DNA from: Chloroflexota bacterium
Lineage (GTDB): Bacteria > Chloroflexota > Dehalococcoidia > GIF9 > UBA5629
NCBI GenBank assembly: GCA_016875875.1
Contig: VGOP01000009.1
Coordinates: forward strand, 1 to 64,000
DNA: 64,000 nucleotides
Direction of reading: 5' to 3'
This document shows, in pieces, positions 1 through 7,256 of the stretch. The notes under the pieces were generated by a model. The model did not search any database. It was not told the DNA's origin and was given only the letters and a program-made list of their open reading frames with translations. Position 1 is the stretch's first letter, and each line of letters starts with the position of its first letter. The position numbers and the translations under genes are program-made.

Positions 1-264
1 GCCGGCAGGCAATCTGATTGGCGGGGCAACCTGAGTTCCCCAATGAATTGTGCACCTCACCGGAACCCGTCAGGCTCTATTCTATCCTATTTTGAGGGTA
101 CAGCCTGAAAGTAATATACACGATGAATTGTTCAAAACGCAGCGAACAAACTCCACGCTCAACAAATAAATCAACGTTGCAAATAGCCATTATTCATTGC
201 CGCATGTATAGCATGTTTGGGATACCTTACAGACGATTTGACCGAAATCCGCAACAGATCCATA
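1..264. other. Non-coding stretch upstream of the SLOG gene; possible SRP RNA fragment
   Basis: No convincing gene is visible before the first coding sequence. The only small open frame, at 123-305, has no ribosome binding site and an unremarkable composition. The first ~75 bases resemble the 5' half of a bacterial SRP RNA, ending in GGAACCCGTCAGG near position 75. The conserved GGAAG-containing loop that should follow is absent. This is a weak by-eye resemblance; a covariance-model search would decide it. Confidence 0.25.
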
Positions 265-293
265 TTGACTGGCAGTGCTTGCTAGCGCATAAT
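265..293 (+). promoter_or_regulatory. Candidate sigma-70 promoter of the SLOG/RyR/TIR cassette
   Basis: TTGACT at 265-270 is followed by a 17-base spacer and CATAAT at 288-293. This predicts a start near 300 and a leader of about 50 bases before the ATG at 352. A GGACGAGG-like ribosome binding site sits just before that ATG. It is the only good promoter match seen in the upstream region. Confidence 0.5.
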
Positions 294-351
294 ATTGCGA
301 GTTAGGGTGTAATCATCCACGGGACGTTAAAGATTGTTGTAAGGACGAGGT

Positions 352-1956
352 ATGTGGGGCAAGCGATTCCAACTTGATAGGTTTGAGCAGGTAATTTCCG
401 CCCGCATTGTCATTGGCGTCACCGGCCACCGAGAGTTAGAAAAACAACCTGCGCTCACTGAAGCAATCCGCTCAGTAGTACAAAGCATAAAACAGGTGGT
501 GCCGCCTATGCGAAGCACTCCGGTAGGCCTGTGTGTTCTGTCTCCTCTTGCCGAAGGCGCTGACCGCTTAGTGGTCAGAGAAATCCTCAAGATTCCCGAG
601 TCAACATTAGAGGTGGTTCTTCCCATGGAGAAAGATGACTACATGCAAGACTTCGAGACCAGCGAATCCAAGAAGGAATTTGAAAGGTTGCTTTCCCAAG
701 TAAGGAGTATCAGAACGCTTACAGCCAAAGCTGAGCGAACCGAAGCATATGAGCAGGTGGGGCGCTATGTGGTTGACCAATGCGACGTGCTCATTGCTCT
801 CTGGAACGGCAAACCGGCTACTGGACAAGGTGGTACTGCAGAAATGGTCAAGTATGCACGAGATACTAAGTGCCCTCTTATCTGGATACACACGGATAAA
901 CCAGGGCAGGTCACGCTCGAGCCGGGGCGGGGCCTAAACCCCGGGCCACTCCGATCCCTCGATGAATACAACTCAGAGCAGGTCAATGCTACCAACTTTG
1001 CTAATCAACTAGAAGAAATGCGCCAGTTTTTCGTGGGTATATCCGAAAGTGCCAAATTACCTTCTGATAGATTGCAGGCGACTCTGGAATATTGCCTGCG
1101 CCATTATGTCAGGGCTGATATCCTGGCATTGCGCTACCAGCACCTGTATTATCGGGCTGATAGTGTCGTCTACGTACTAGCCTTAGCCGCTGTGGTCATA
1201 GCCGCTTCCCAAATTCTTTTCCTGCCCCAGAGACCAATTATCCTGACATCCGAAGTACTCTTGATGTTAGCCGTGCTGGCCATTGTCAGCATAAGCCGAT
1301 GGCGGAGATGGCATGACAAGTGGTTAGATTACAGATTCTTGGCTGAGCGCTTTCGTTCAGCCCTGTTCATGGCACTGGCGAATATCGACGTGTCAACACT
1401 ACGACCACCTCGGCACTTGAGCCTGGCATATTCTCCCAAAGATTGGATGGTGCCTGCCTTTCTTTCATTTTGGGGGCGGCGACCACGTCTTGAGATGAAT
1501 TTATCCACATTCCAACGCCTGAAGTGTTTCATATGTGAAGCTTGGATTGAAGAACAGATTAGCTATCATGATGGCACCAGAAAACGCCACTACCGAAGAC
1601 ATCACCGCATGGCCATTGCCAGCTATGTCTTGTTTGGCCTCACTATCTGTGCTGTGCTGCTCCACATTTCCAATCTTGGCCCTGACTTGCTTGGGATTTT
1701 CTTTGCTTTCATGGCTATAGTTTTGCCAGCTATTGCTGCCACCATAACCGCCATTCGAATGCACAGGGACTACTTAAGAAATTCGATGCGTTCCGCTGAG
1801 ATGGTGCGCCATCTGACCGAACTCAAGGATAGAATGATGCTATCTCAGGATTATAATAGCTTCCTCGAGTCATTGAAAGAAGCTGAAGAAACCATGTTGC
1901 ACGAAAATGAGGACTGGCGCGTAGTCGTCCGATTTCACACGCCAGAGCCAGTCTGA
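352..1956 (+). CDS. SLOG-domain protein with SLATT-like membrane helices
   Basis: 534 residues. Residues ~17-180 look like a SLOG (LOG/YpsA-like Rossmann) nucleotide-binding domain: a strand ending in GVTGHR (22-27), SPLAEGADR (64-72), a Cys-Asp-Val-Leu-Ile-Ala-Leu-Trp strand near 144-151, and a final Cys-Pro-Leu-Ile-Trp-Ile strand. Two pairs of hydrophobic segments follow (~271-291 with ~299-315; ~420-440 with ~445-467). Each pair is followed by a basic amphipathic stretch of the SLATT/DUF4231 type, for example WLDYRFLAERFRS at 324-336. SLOG domains are proposed to sense or process nucleotide ligands, and SLATT domains are proposed pore-forming effectors. Here both are in one polypeptide. 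It is the first gene of the cassette, 12 bases before the AAA/RyR gene. The family call comes from motifs and layout; the effector role is inference. Confidence 0.7.
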   Translation: MWGKRFQLDRFEQVISARIVIGVTGHRELEKQPALTEAIRSVVQSIKQVVPPMRSTPVGLCVLSPLAEGADRLVVREILKIPESTLEVVLPMEKDDYMQDFETSESKKEFERLLSQVRSIRTLTAKAERTEAYEQVGRYVVDQCDVLIALWNGKPATGQGGTAEMVKYARDTKCPLIWIHTDKPGQVTLEPGRGLNPGPLRSLDEYNSEQVNATNFANQLEEMRQFFVGISESAKLPSDRLQATLEYCLRHYVRADILALRYQHLYYRADSVVYVLALAAVVIAASQILFLPQRPIILTSEVLLMLAVLAIVSISRWRRWHDKWLDYRFLAERFRSALFMALANIDVSTLRPPRHLSLAYSPKDWMVPAFLSFWGRRPRLEMNLSTFQRLKCFICEAWIEEQISYHDGTRKRHYRRHHRMAIASYVLFGLTICAVLLHISNLGPDLLGIFFAFMAIVLPAIAATITAIRMHRDYLRNSMRSAEMVRHLTELKDRMMLSQDYNSFLESLKEAEETMLHENEDWRVVVRFHTPEPV

Positions 1957-1968
1957 CAGAATGAGCTA

Positions 1969-4623
1969 ATGAATAAAGAAAAAGGTAGCAAAGTCGTGGT
2001 GGTGACCGGAGATGTCACTATTGATTGGAACATTGCCCGAATATGGCGAACGGAGGGCATGGCGCAGGCTTGGACTGCGGATGAAGTAACTGCCGCCTTC
2101 TGCCAGCGCGGTGGCGCGGCAATGCTGGTTGACCTTATTAGTGCTGTTGCCAAGAACCTGAGACAAGCCAGCCAGGTCAACTTTGAAGTCCAGCAAGTCA
2201 GTCTGCCCCGAGGTCGGGTAACTCCGGCTGATAGCCGTTTCCACCATTCTTATGCTATGTGGGCGCCCTTCAAGCTTGATGAACGCGCCTCAAGCTCAGA
2301 CAAGGTATGGCGGGTGCAGGAATTCCTGGGGCTGAGTCCAGCACATACTAACGTGGCTTCATCAGACAAGTGGAGAAAGATTGTCGATGACCCCAAATAC
2401 CCGGACCTCATCATCATTGACGATGCCAACCTGGGGTTTCGTGAGCACCAAGAGTTCTGGCCTCAGGCATTGGCCAGTAGTACCGCCAGCCCCTGGGTTG
2501 TGGCCAAGATGGCTAAGCCCGTTGCTCAAGGCAGACTGTGGAACCATTTGCACCGCAATCATGCTGAGCAGCTTATAGTGGTCATGACAGCGGGTGATCT
2601 ACGGAGCAGCCAGGTACAAATCAGTCATCAGATATCATGGGAACGCACTGCCCAGGACCTGGTGTGGGAACTTTTATACAATCCCCATGTGAACGCGCTG
2701 GCACAGTGCGCATATGTGGTCGTCTCTTTTGGCACTGCAGGCGTGATTCTTTTGTCACGAAATTCGAAATCCGTACCGGATGCAATGCTGTTTTTTGACC
2801 CAAGTGCGATGGAAGGCGAATGGGGATGCTACCACAAGGGATACATGATCGGGTACAACTCTTGCCTCACCGCAGGCATTGCCCGTGAACTGATGTTGAA
2901 TGCCACGCAGCCAGACATGTCCCGGGGCATCCAGTCTGGTGTTCGTGCCATGCGCTTTCTTCATGTGGAGGGCTACGGCCATGTCGGTAGTGACCTAGGT
3001 CAAATCCGTCTCGCTTTTCCAGTCTCAAAAATAGCTGAGGTATTGGCAGAGGATGGTAAGTGCCTGGCAACAGCTTTAATCAGGAATCCAACACAGGCGC
3101 TGCCGGCGCTAGCGACCGGCACTGCTGCCACAGAGACAGCCCGTTTCTGGACAATTCTCGAGGACAAAAATCCAGCTCCACTTGAGGCTATAGCAGAACA
3201 AATTGTGCACGAAGGTCTGGAATGCGCCCTACCTGAAGTGCCAATGGGACGGTTTGGAAATCTGAAGACGGTGGACCGCAGGGAGATCGAGAGCCTGCAC
3301 AGCATCAGTAGTCTGATTCACGACTACTGCCAACGTTACCGCCAAACACCCCTTTCCATTGCTGTCTTTGGTCAGCCGGGCTCTGGCAAGTCTTTTGCCG
3401 TAAAAGAAGTAGCCAACTCAGTGCTGCCGGGTGAAATTGAGACTCTGAACTTCAATCTATCGCAGCTTGCTGGATTTGAAGATTTGTTTGATGCCTTTCA
3501 TCAGGTGCGTGACAAGGCATTATCCGGCAAAATTCCACTCGTCTTCTGGGACGAATTTGATGCCCACCTACAGCATCAGCCGCTGGGCTGGCTGCGTTAT
3601 TTTCTGGCTCCGATGCAAGACGGTGAGTTTCAAGAAGGGCAGATAACTCATCCCATTGGTCGCAGCATCTTTGTTTTTGCCGGCGGCACAAGCCATAGCA
3701 TGGAAAACTTTGGCACCAATCTTGAAGAAAAAGAGAGCCGAGCAGCAAAGTTGCCCGATTTTGCCAGCCGGCTCAAAGGCTTTCTCAACATCCTCGGTCC
3801 TAACCGGCAGGAAAATACTCAGGGGCTGGCTAAAGACGCTTACTATATCATCCGGCGAGCAATTATCTTACGCTCAATCTTTGAACGCTTTGCGCCACAG
3901 CTTCTGCACCAGGAAGGAAACAAGAGAATGGTGAACATTGACCAGGGAGTGCTGCGCGCCTTTCTGCTGACTAAGGAATACAGACACGGAGCCCGGTCTA
4001 TGGAAGCAATCGTGGCTATGAGTCAACTTGCAGGCAAAACAAGCTTTGAGCGTTCCAGTTTGCCTTCTGAAACGCAATTGAATTTGCACGTAGATGGTCA
4101 GGACTTTTCCGCCTTAATTCAAAGTATGGAGCCTGATGAAGACCTCCTGGAGAAGCTTGCCGAGGCGTTTCATGAAATATTCTGTGAGGATTTAAGTGCA
4201 AAAGGATACAAGTATGGACCGGTTACACGGGAAGACAAGAAAGAACATAGTTCGCTCAAACCCTACGCCGAACTACCTGAGAATGAGAAGGAGCAGAATC
4301 GCAACAATGTCCGGGATATTCCGAGCAAACTAGCAAGCGTGGGATATGTCATGCTGCCAGCCCGCGGTGGTGAGGCACCGGCTGAATTTGAAAGTAGCGA
4401 GGTAGAGAAACTGGCAAAAATGGAGCATGAACGATGGATGCGTCAGAAGCTTGATGAAGGGTGGCGATATGGGAAGAAGACCATTAAAGCTAGGAAGCTG
4501 CATAAAGACCTGGTGCCGTGGGATAAACTTCTCGAAGAAGAGAAGGAAAAGGATCGCGTCCTGGTGAAAGGCATCCCCAGAATTATTGCGAAAGCTGGGT
4601 ATACTATGGTCAAATTGAGCTAA
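1969..4623 (+). CDS. Ribokinase-like / AAA+ ATPase / tandem RyR-domain protein
   Basis: 884 residues. The N-terminus (~8-400) resembles a PfkB/ribokinase fold: a start strand VVVTGDVTIDW, a central YPDLIIIDDANLGF strand near 144-157, and a VVVSFGTAG strand near 250. The catalytic GAGD motif is not recognisable, so kinase activity is doubtful. The middle is an AAA+ ATPase with Walker A GQPGSGKS at 468-475, Walker B LVFWDEFD at 524-531 and a sensor-1-like FVFAGGTS. The C-terminus holds two RyR repeats (~728-797 and ~815-882). The second is the better match, with EHERWMRQKLDEGWRYG, LVPWDKLLEEEKEKDR and IPRIIAKAGY. RyR repeats are best known from ryanodine receptors and also occur in prokaryotic signalling proteins. 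The gene lies between the SLOG and TIR genes in the same direction, 12 and 22 bases away. It probably acts as a ligand-gated or NTP-driven regulator of the cassette; that is inference. Confidence 0.75.
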   Translation: MNKEKGSKVVVVTGDVTIDWNIARIWRTEGMAQAWTADEVTAAFCQRGGAAMLVDLISAVAKNLRQASQVNFEVQQVSLPRGRVTPADSRFHHSYAMWAPFKLDERASSSDKVWRVQEFLGLSPAHTNVASSDKWRKIVDDPKYPDLIIIDDANLGFREHQEFWPQALASSTASPWVVAKMAKPVAQGRLWNHLHRNHAEQLIVVMTAGDLRSSQVQISHQISWERTAQDLVWELLYNPHVNALAQCAYVVVSFGTAGVILLSRNSKSVPDAMLFFDPSAMEGEWGCYHKGYMIGYNSCLTAGIARELMLNATQPDMSRGIQSGVRAMRFLHVEGYGHVGSDLGQIRLAFPVSKIAEVLAEDGKCLATALIRNPTQALPALATGTAATETARFWTILEDKNPAPLEAIAEQIVHEGLECALPEVPMGRFGNLKTVDRREIESLHSISSLIHDYCQRYRQTPLSIAVFGQPGSGKSFAVKEVANSVLPGEIETLNFNLSQLAGFEDLFDAFHQVRDKALSGKIPLVFWDEFDAHLQHQPLGWLRYFLAPMQDGEFQEGQITHPIGRSIFVFAGGTSHSMENFGTNLEEKESRAAKLPDFASRLKGFLNILGPNRQENTQGLAKDAYYIIRRAIILRSIFERFAPQLLHQEGNKRMVNIDQGVLRAFLLTKEYRHGARSMEAIVAMSQLAGKTSFERSSLPSETQLNLHVDGQDFSALIQSMEPDEDLLEKLAEAFHEIFCEDLSAKGYKYGPVTREDKKEHSSLKPYAELPENEKEQNRNNVRDIPSKLASVGYVMLPARGGEAPAEFESSEVEKLAKMEHERWMRQKLDEGWRYGKKTIKARKLHKDLVPWDKLLEEEKEKDRVLVKGIPRIIAKAGYTMVKLS

Positions 4624-4645
4624 CAGTCTAAGAGGTTTAAATCAA

Positions 4646-6403
4646 ATGGCTCACGACATTTTTATTAGCTATTCATCCCCTGACAGGGCCACTGCTGAGG
4701 CGATATGCGCCGCGCTCGAATCAAGAAACATATCTTGCTGGTTCGCTCCCCGGGATGTTGCAATCGGCAAAGTATGGGTTGAGGCAATCGTTGATGCGAT
4801 TGATGCGAGCCGTATTTTCATCCTAGTGTTATCATCCAGCTCGAATAGCTCACCACAAGTAAATAGAGAGGTGGAAAGAGCCGCCAGCAAAGGCATTCCC
4901 ATCATCCCAATTCGGATTGACAATACTCCTCTCTCCAAATCTATAGATTTTTTCACTAGTCGTCATCAGTGGCTAGATGCCCAAACGCCACCTCTGGAGA
5001 AACATTTACCCAAACTTGTCGCCACGGTACAGCAGCTTCTAGCTCAAGAAGCTTCTGCCGTGGCAGAGAAAGAGGCGGAGGAATCCCGGGCGAGAGCGAA
5101 GCGGGAGGCCGAGGCAGCGAAGAAGATTCAAGAAGCCGCTGCCAGGGCGAAGAAAGAAGCGGAGGGAGCCGTTAAAGAGAGGGCACGACAGGAAGCGGTT
5201 CGGGCGAGAGCGAAGCGGGAGGCCGAGGCAGCGAGGAAGATTCAAGGAGCTGCTGCCAGGGCGAAGAAAGAGGCGGAGGAATCCCGGGTGAGAGCGAAGC
5301 GGGAGGCCGAGGCAGCGAGGAAGATTCAAGAAGCCGCTGCCAGGGCGAAGAAAGAGGTAGAGGCGTTCCGGGAGAGAGCAAAACAGGAGGCTGAGGCAGC
5401 GAAGGGGATTCAAGCAACTGCTGCCAGAGGGAGGATGGAAGCCAAGCCAAAACCAATCCCTAAGCCACATGCCAGGATGCCGCTGAGGCCATTTCTAATA
5501 GGCCTAGGCGCTGCCTTGTTAGGGATTGCAAGTGTCGGTGGTATCTACTTCACCTTCGGTCATCTGTTCACCCCATCGCCAACACTTGCCATTCAGGATG
5601 TCTCGGTCTCAGACATAACTGCGACAAGTGCCGTCCTTACTTGGACAACAGATAAACCGGCTACCAGCCAGGTAGCATACGGCTACACCGCTGATTTAGG
5701 TTTGACTACTGCCTTGGGCGAAGAACTGGTCACCAACCACAGGGTCGAATTAACCGGGCTTCAGCCAGATACAACTTGTCACTTTAGGGTCATGTCAAAA
5801 AACGCTAGCGGAAAGGAAGCCACATCTGACATAGGCCAATTGACAACACTGCCAGCAGCTACAACACCAATGCCTACTCCTAGTCCACCACCACCCGTGG
5901 AAAAGCCGGTGGAGCCACCACCCGCAGCCAAGCTCTCCTTCAACGCCACTGAGTACACCAATGCCGAGTACGGCTTCTCCATCAAATATCCGAGCGATTG
6001 GATAAGGGTAGCAGATGAGGAAAAAAATGAGATTAAGCTCTACGCTAAAGGCACCGGGGAGGTTCCGGTAATATCTGCATCTGTTAGGGGACAAGCTACC
6101 TTTGCCGAGGCTGTCACAGCCGCATTTGGGCCAAGAAGTATATCACGTACAGCTATCAAGGTTGATGCTGAGCAGGAGACAACTCTGGAGGATGGCACCA
6201 AAGCTACCACTGCCAAAGTTGACTGGGAGAATTCATCGGGATATTTGATTGAGAGCTATGCTCTCGGGGTTAAGAAGGGCAACAAGTGGATTCTAGTTAC
6301 CATAAGTACTGTAAGCACGAAGTCTGTAATCACGCTTGCTCCTTACGATGAAGCCAAGTTTTCAGAGATAGCGCACACTCTGCGATTCACGGCGGAGGAA
6401 TGA
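4646..6403 (+). CDS. Membrane-anchored TIR-domain protein with coiled coil, FN3 and PsbP-like domains
   Basis: 585 residues. Residues 1-130 are a typical bacterial TIR_2 domain: DIFISYSSPDR, WFAPRDVAIGKVW, a QVNREVERA helix containing the candidate NADase glutamate Glu75, and PIIPIRID. Residues ~134-265 are an Ala/Glu/Lys/Arg coiled coil built from 28-residue repeats. A membrane helix follows at ~282-304, then an FN3-like domain (~313-403, SAVLTWTTDKPATSQVAYG), a Pro-rich linker, and a PsbP-like domain (~432-583, beginning YGFSIKYPSDW). The expected topology is TIR inside and FN3/PsbP outside. TIR domains of this type often cleave NAD+; activity here is inferred from the motif. The extracytoplasmic half suggests sensing at the envelope. 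RBS AGAGG lies ahead of the ATG. Confidence 0.85.
   Translation: MAHDIFISYSSPDRATAEAICAALESRNISCWFAPRDVAIGKVWVEAIVDAIDASRIFILVLSSSSNSSPQVNREVERAASKGIPIIPIRIDNTPLSKSIDFFTSRHQWLDAQTPPLEKHLPKLVATVQQLLAQEASAVAEKEAEESRARAKREAEAAKKIQEAAARAKKEAEGAVKERARQEAVRARAKREAEAARKIQGAAARAKKEAEESRVRAKREAEAARKIQEAAARAKKEVEAFRERAKQEAEAAKGIQATAARGRMEAKPKPIPKPHARMPLRPFLIGLGAALLGIASVGGIYFTFGHLFTPSPTLAIQDVSVSDITATSAVLTWTTDKPATSQVAYGYTADLGLTTALGEELVTNHRVELTGLQPDTTCHFRVMSKNASGKEATSDIGQLTTLPAATTPMPTPSPPPPVEKPVEPPPAAKLSFNATEYTNAEYGFSIKYPSDWIRVADEEKNEIKLYAKGTGEVPVISASVRGQATFAEAVTAAFGPRSISRTAIKVDAEQETTLEDGTKATTAKVDWENSSGYLIESYALGVKKGNKWILVTISTVSTKSVITLAPYDEAKFSEIAHTLRFTAEE
5087..5440 (+). repeat. 84-bp tandem repeats within the TIR gene
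   Basis: Four copies begin at about 5087, 5201, 5285 and 5369. The last two intervals are exactly 84 bases (28 codons); the first is 114 because 30 extra bases are inserted. The shared core reads agagcgaagcgggaggccga. Copies 1-3 are nearly identical at DNA level and copy 4 has diverged. The unit encodes four coiled-coil heptads and keeps the reading frame. Confidence 0.9.
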
Positions 6404-6421
6404 GCAGCCAGCGAGTCATAA

Positions 6422-6475
6422 GCTGGATATACCGTGGTCAAGTCTGGCTACGAATATCATATTAGGAGCACTTAA
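6422..6475 (+). pseudogene. Remnant of an RyR-gene 3' end
   Basis: Nineteen bases after the TIR stop codon, an in-frame stretch reads AGYTVVKSGYEYHIRST and then a TAA stop. Its first residues match the C-terminal AGYTMVKLS of the upstream RyR protein. At DNA level, agctggatataccgtggtca at 6421-6440 aligns with agctgggtatactatggtca at 4593-4612. A stop codon sits directly before the remnant in the same frame, so no intact gene is left. It is best read as a scar of a duplicated or deleted RyR-domain gene. Confidence 0.6.
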
Positions 6476-6679
6476 TGTCGACGCAGAGGATATACCAAGG
6501 GTAGCACCTTTCGCCCTAGAATGATAACTACAAGCCAGACACACACCCATTCCCGATGAAGTGTAGTCACTCACCCAAAATAAAACCAGCTCAAACGCAA
6601 TGCCTTTGTTAACATTGTGTTATAACCCTTACAAAGGTTACACAGTCTGACGAAACGTTTAATTAACTTTCCCAAATTA
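6476..6679. other. Non-coding gap after the TIR gene
   Basis: Between the RyR remnant and the palindrome at 6680 no open frame, RNA gene or clear repeat is visible on either strand. Only the shadow frame at 6571-6969 on the minus strand spans it, and that has no ribosome binding site. Confidence 0.5.
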
Positions 6680-6734
6680 GCGATTTCAGCTTTTTCCGGA
6701 AATCGCTTGACAATTGGCAAAGATGTGATACTAT
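6680..6734 (+). promoter_or_regulatory. Promoter with upstream palindrome for the 67-residue protein
   Basis: TTGACA at 6707-6712, a 16-base spacer and TACTAT at 6729-6734 form a strong sigma-70-like promoter. Directly upstream, GCGATTTC (6680-6687) and GAAATCGC (6699-6706) are a perfect 8-base inverted repeat ending next to the -35 box. That is a position used by operators or activator sites. The predicted transcript starts near 6741, almost at the ribosome binding site. Confidence 0.6.
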
Positions 6735-6757
6735 GAGGCAAAAAGGAGGATGGAGGA

Positions 6758-6961
6758 ATGCCACCAATTTTCAAAGCTCTAGCGACAATAACGGCTTGGT
6801 TTCTATTTATTTGGGGGCTAATTTTGTGTCTGATCGATGGTTTTGTGTTTCCCATTGTTGGGAAAGTCACGATGACAGAGGCATACTTCGCCACTGGATT
6901 AGGTATTGCCAGTCTCATTTTATCTGTAGTTGCCATGAAATTAAGGAAAACGCTACAATAG
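6758..6961 (+). CDS. Small two-helix membrane protein
   Basis: 67 residues with two hydrophobic segments (~5-30 and ~42-62) joined by a short polar loop containing TMTEAY, and a basic tail KLRKTLQ. I do not recognise a family. The ATG at 6758 follows AAGGAGG (6743-6749) at good spacing and a strong promoter ends about 20 bases upstream, so it is very likely expressed. Position-inside charge suggests both termini face the cytoplasm. It lies beside the SLOG/RyR/TIR cassette but has its own promoter. A role as an accessory membrane component is possible but unsupported. Confidence 0.65.
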   Translation: MPPIFKALATITAWFLFIWGLILCLIDGFVFPIVGKVTMTEAYFATGLGIASLILSVVAMKLRKTLQ

Positions 6962-7029
6962 GGCCACAACTGAACTTCAATTCCGCAGCCGACAATTAAA
7001 GAAAAAGTAGGATGACATTTCTCTCCCGG

Positions 7030-7182
7030 AATACTGAGGGATAGTTTTTACGCCTTTATCCATGCGGACAAGGCAGAGGTTGGTTTGGATTTCCCCTCCC
7101 TTCGGTTGCGTGACACGCTGAATTATCGCTGCCCATTTCTGACAAAAGTGCAATCTTGAGAGCTTGGACATTCCTCAGTATT
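7030..7182. repeat. Separated 10-base inverted repeat
   Basis: AATACTGAGG at 7030-7039 is exactly complementary to CCTCAGTATT at 7173-7182. The 133 bases between hold no gene. It could bound a small non-autonomous element or be chance; no target duplication is evident. Confidence 0.25.
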
Positions 7183-7256
7183 GTAAGGCTAACCCAAGAA
7201 GTGCTATAACTATTGGACAGGTTCAGTATGAGACCAATGCCCCGGAGGAAGATAAA

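Noticed and set aside
123-305. 60-residue frame before the SLOG gene
   Set aside because: No ribosome binding site, biased composition, and it covers the predicted promoter.
5087-5440. Repeat array as a CRISPR
   Set aside because: Repeats are directly adjacent, in frame in a coding sequence, without unique spacers.
5039-5470. 143-residue Leu/Pro/Arg-rich frame opposite the TIR repeats
   Set aside because: It is the antisense of the 84-bp repeats, which are open in several frames because of their composition; no ribosome binding site.
352-6403. Assignment to CBASS or Thoeris
   Set aside because: No cyclic-nucleotide synthase (CD-NTase/SMODS) and no ThsA-like SIR2 protein is present; only individual domains are shared.
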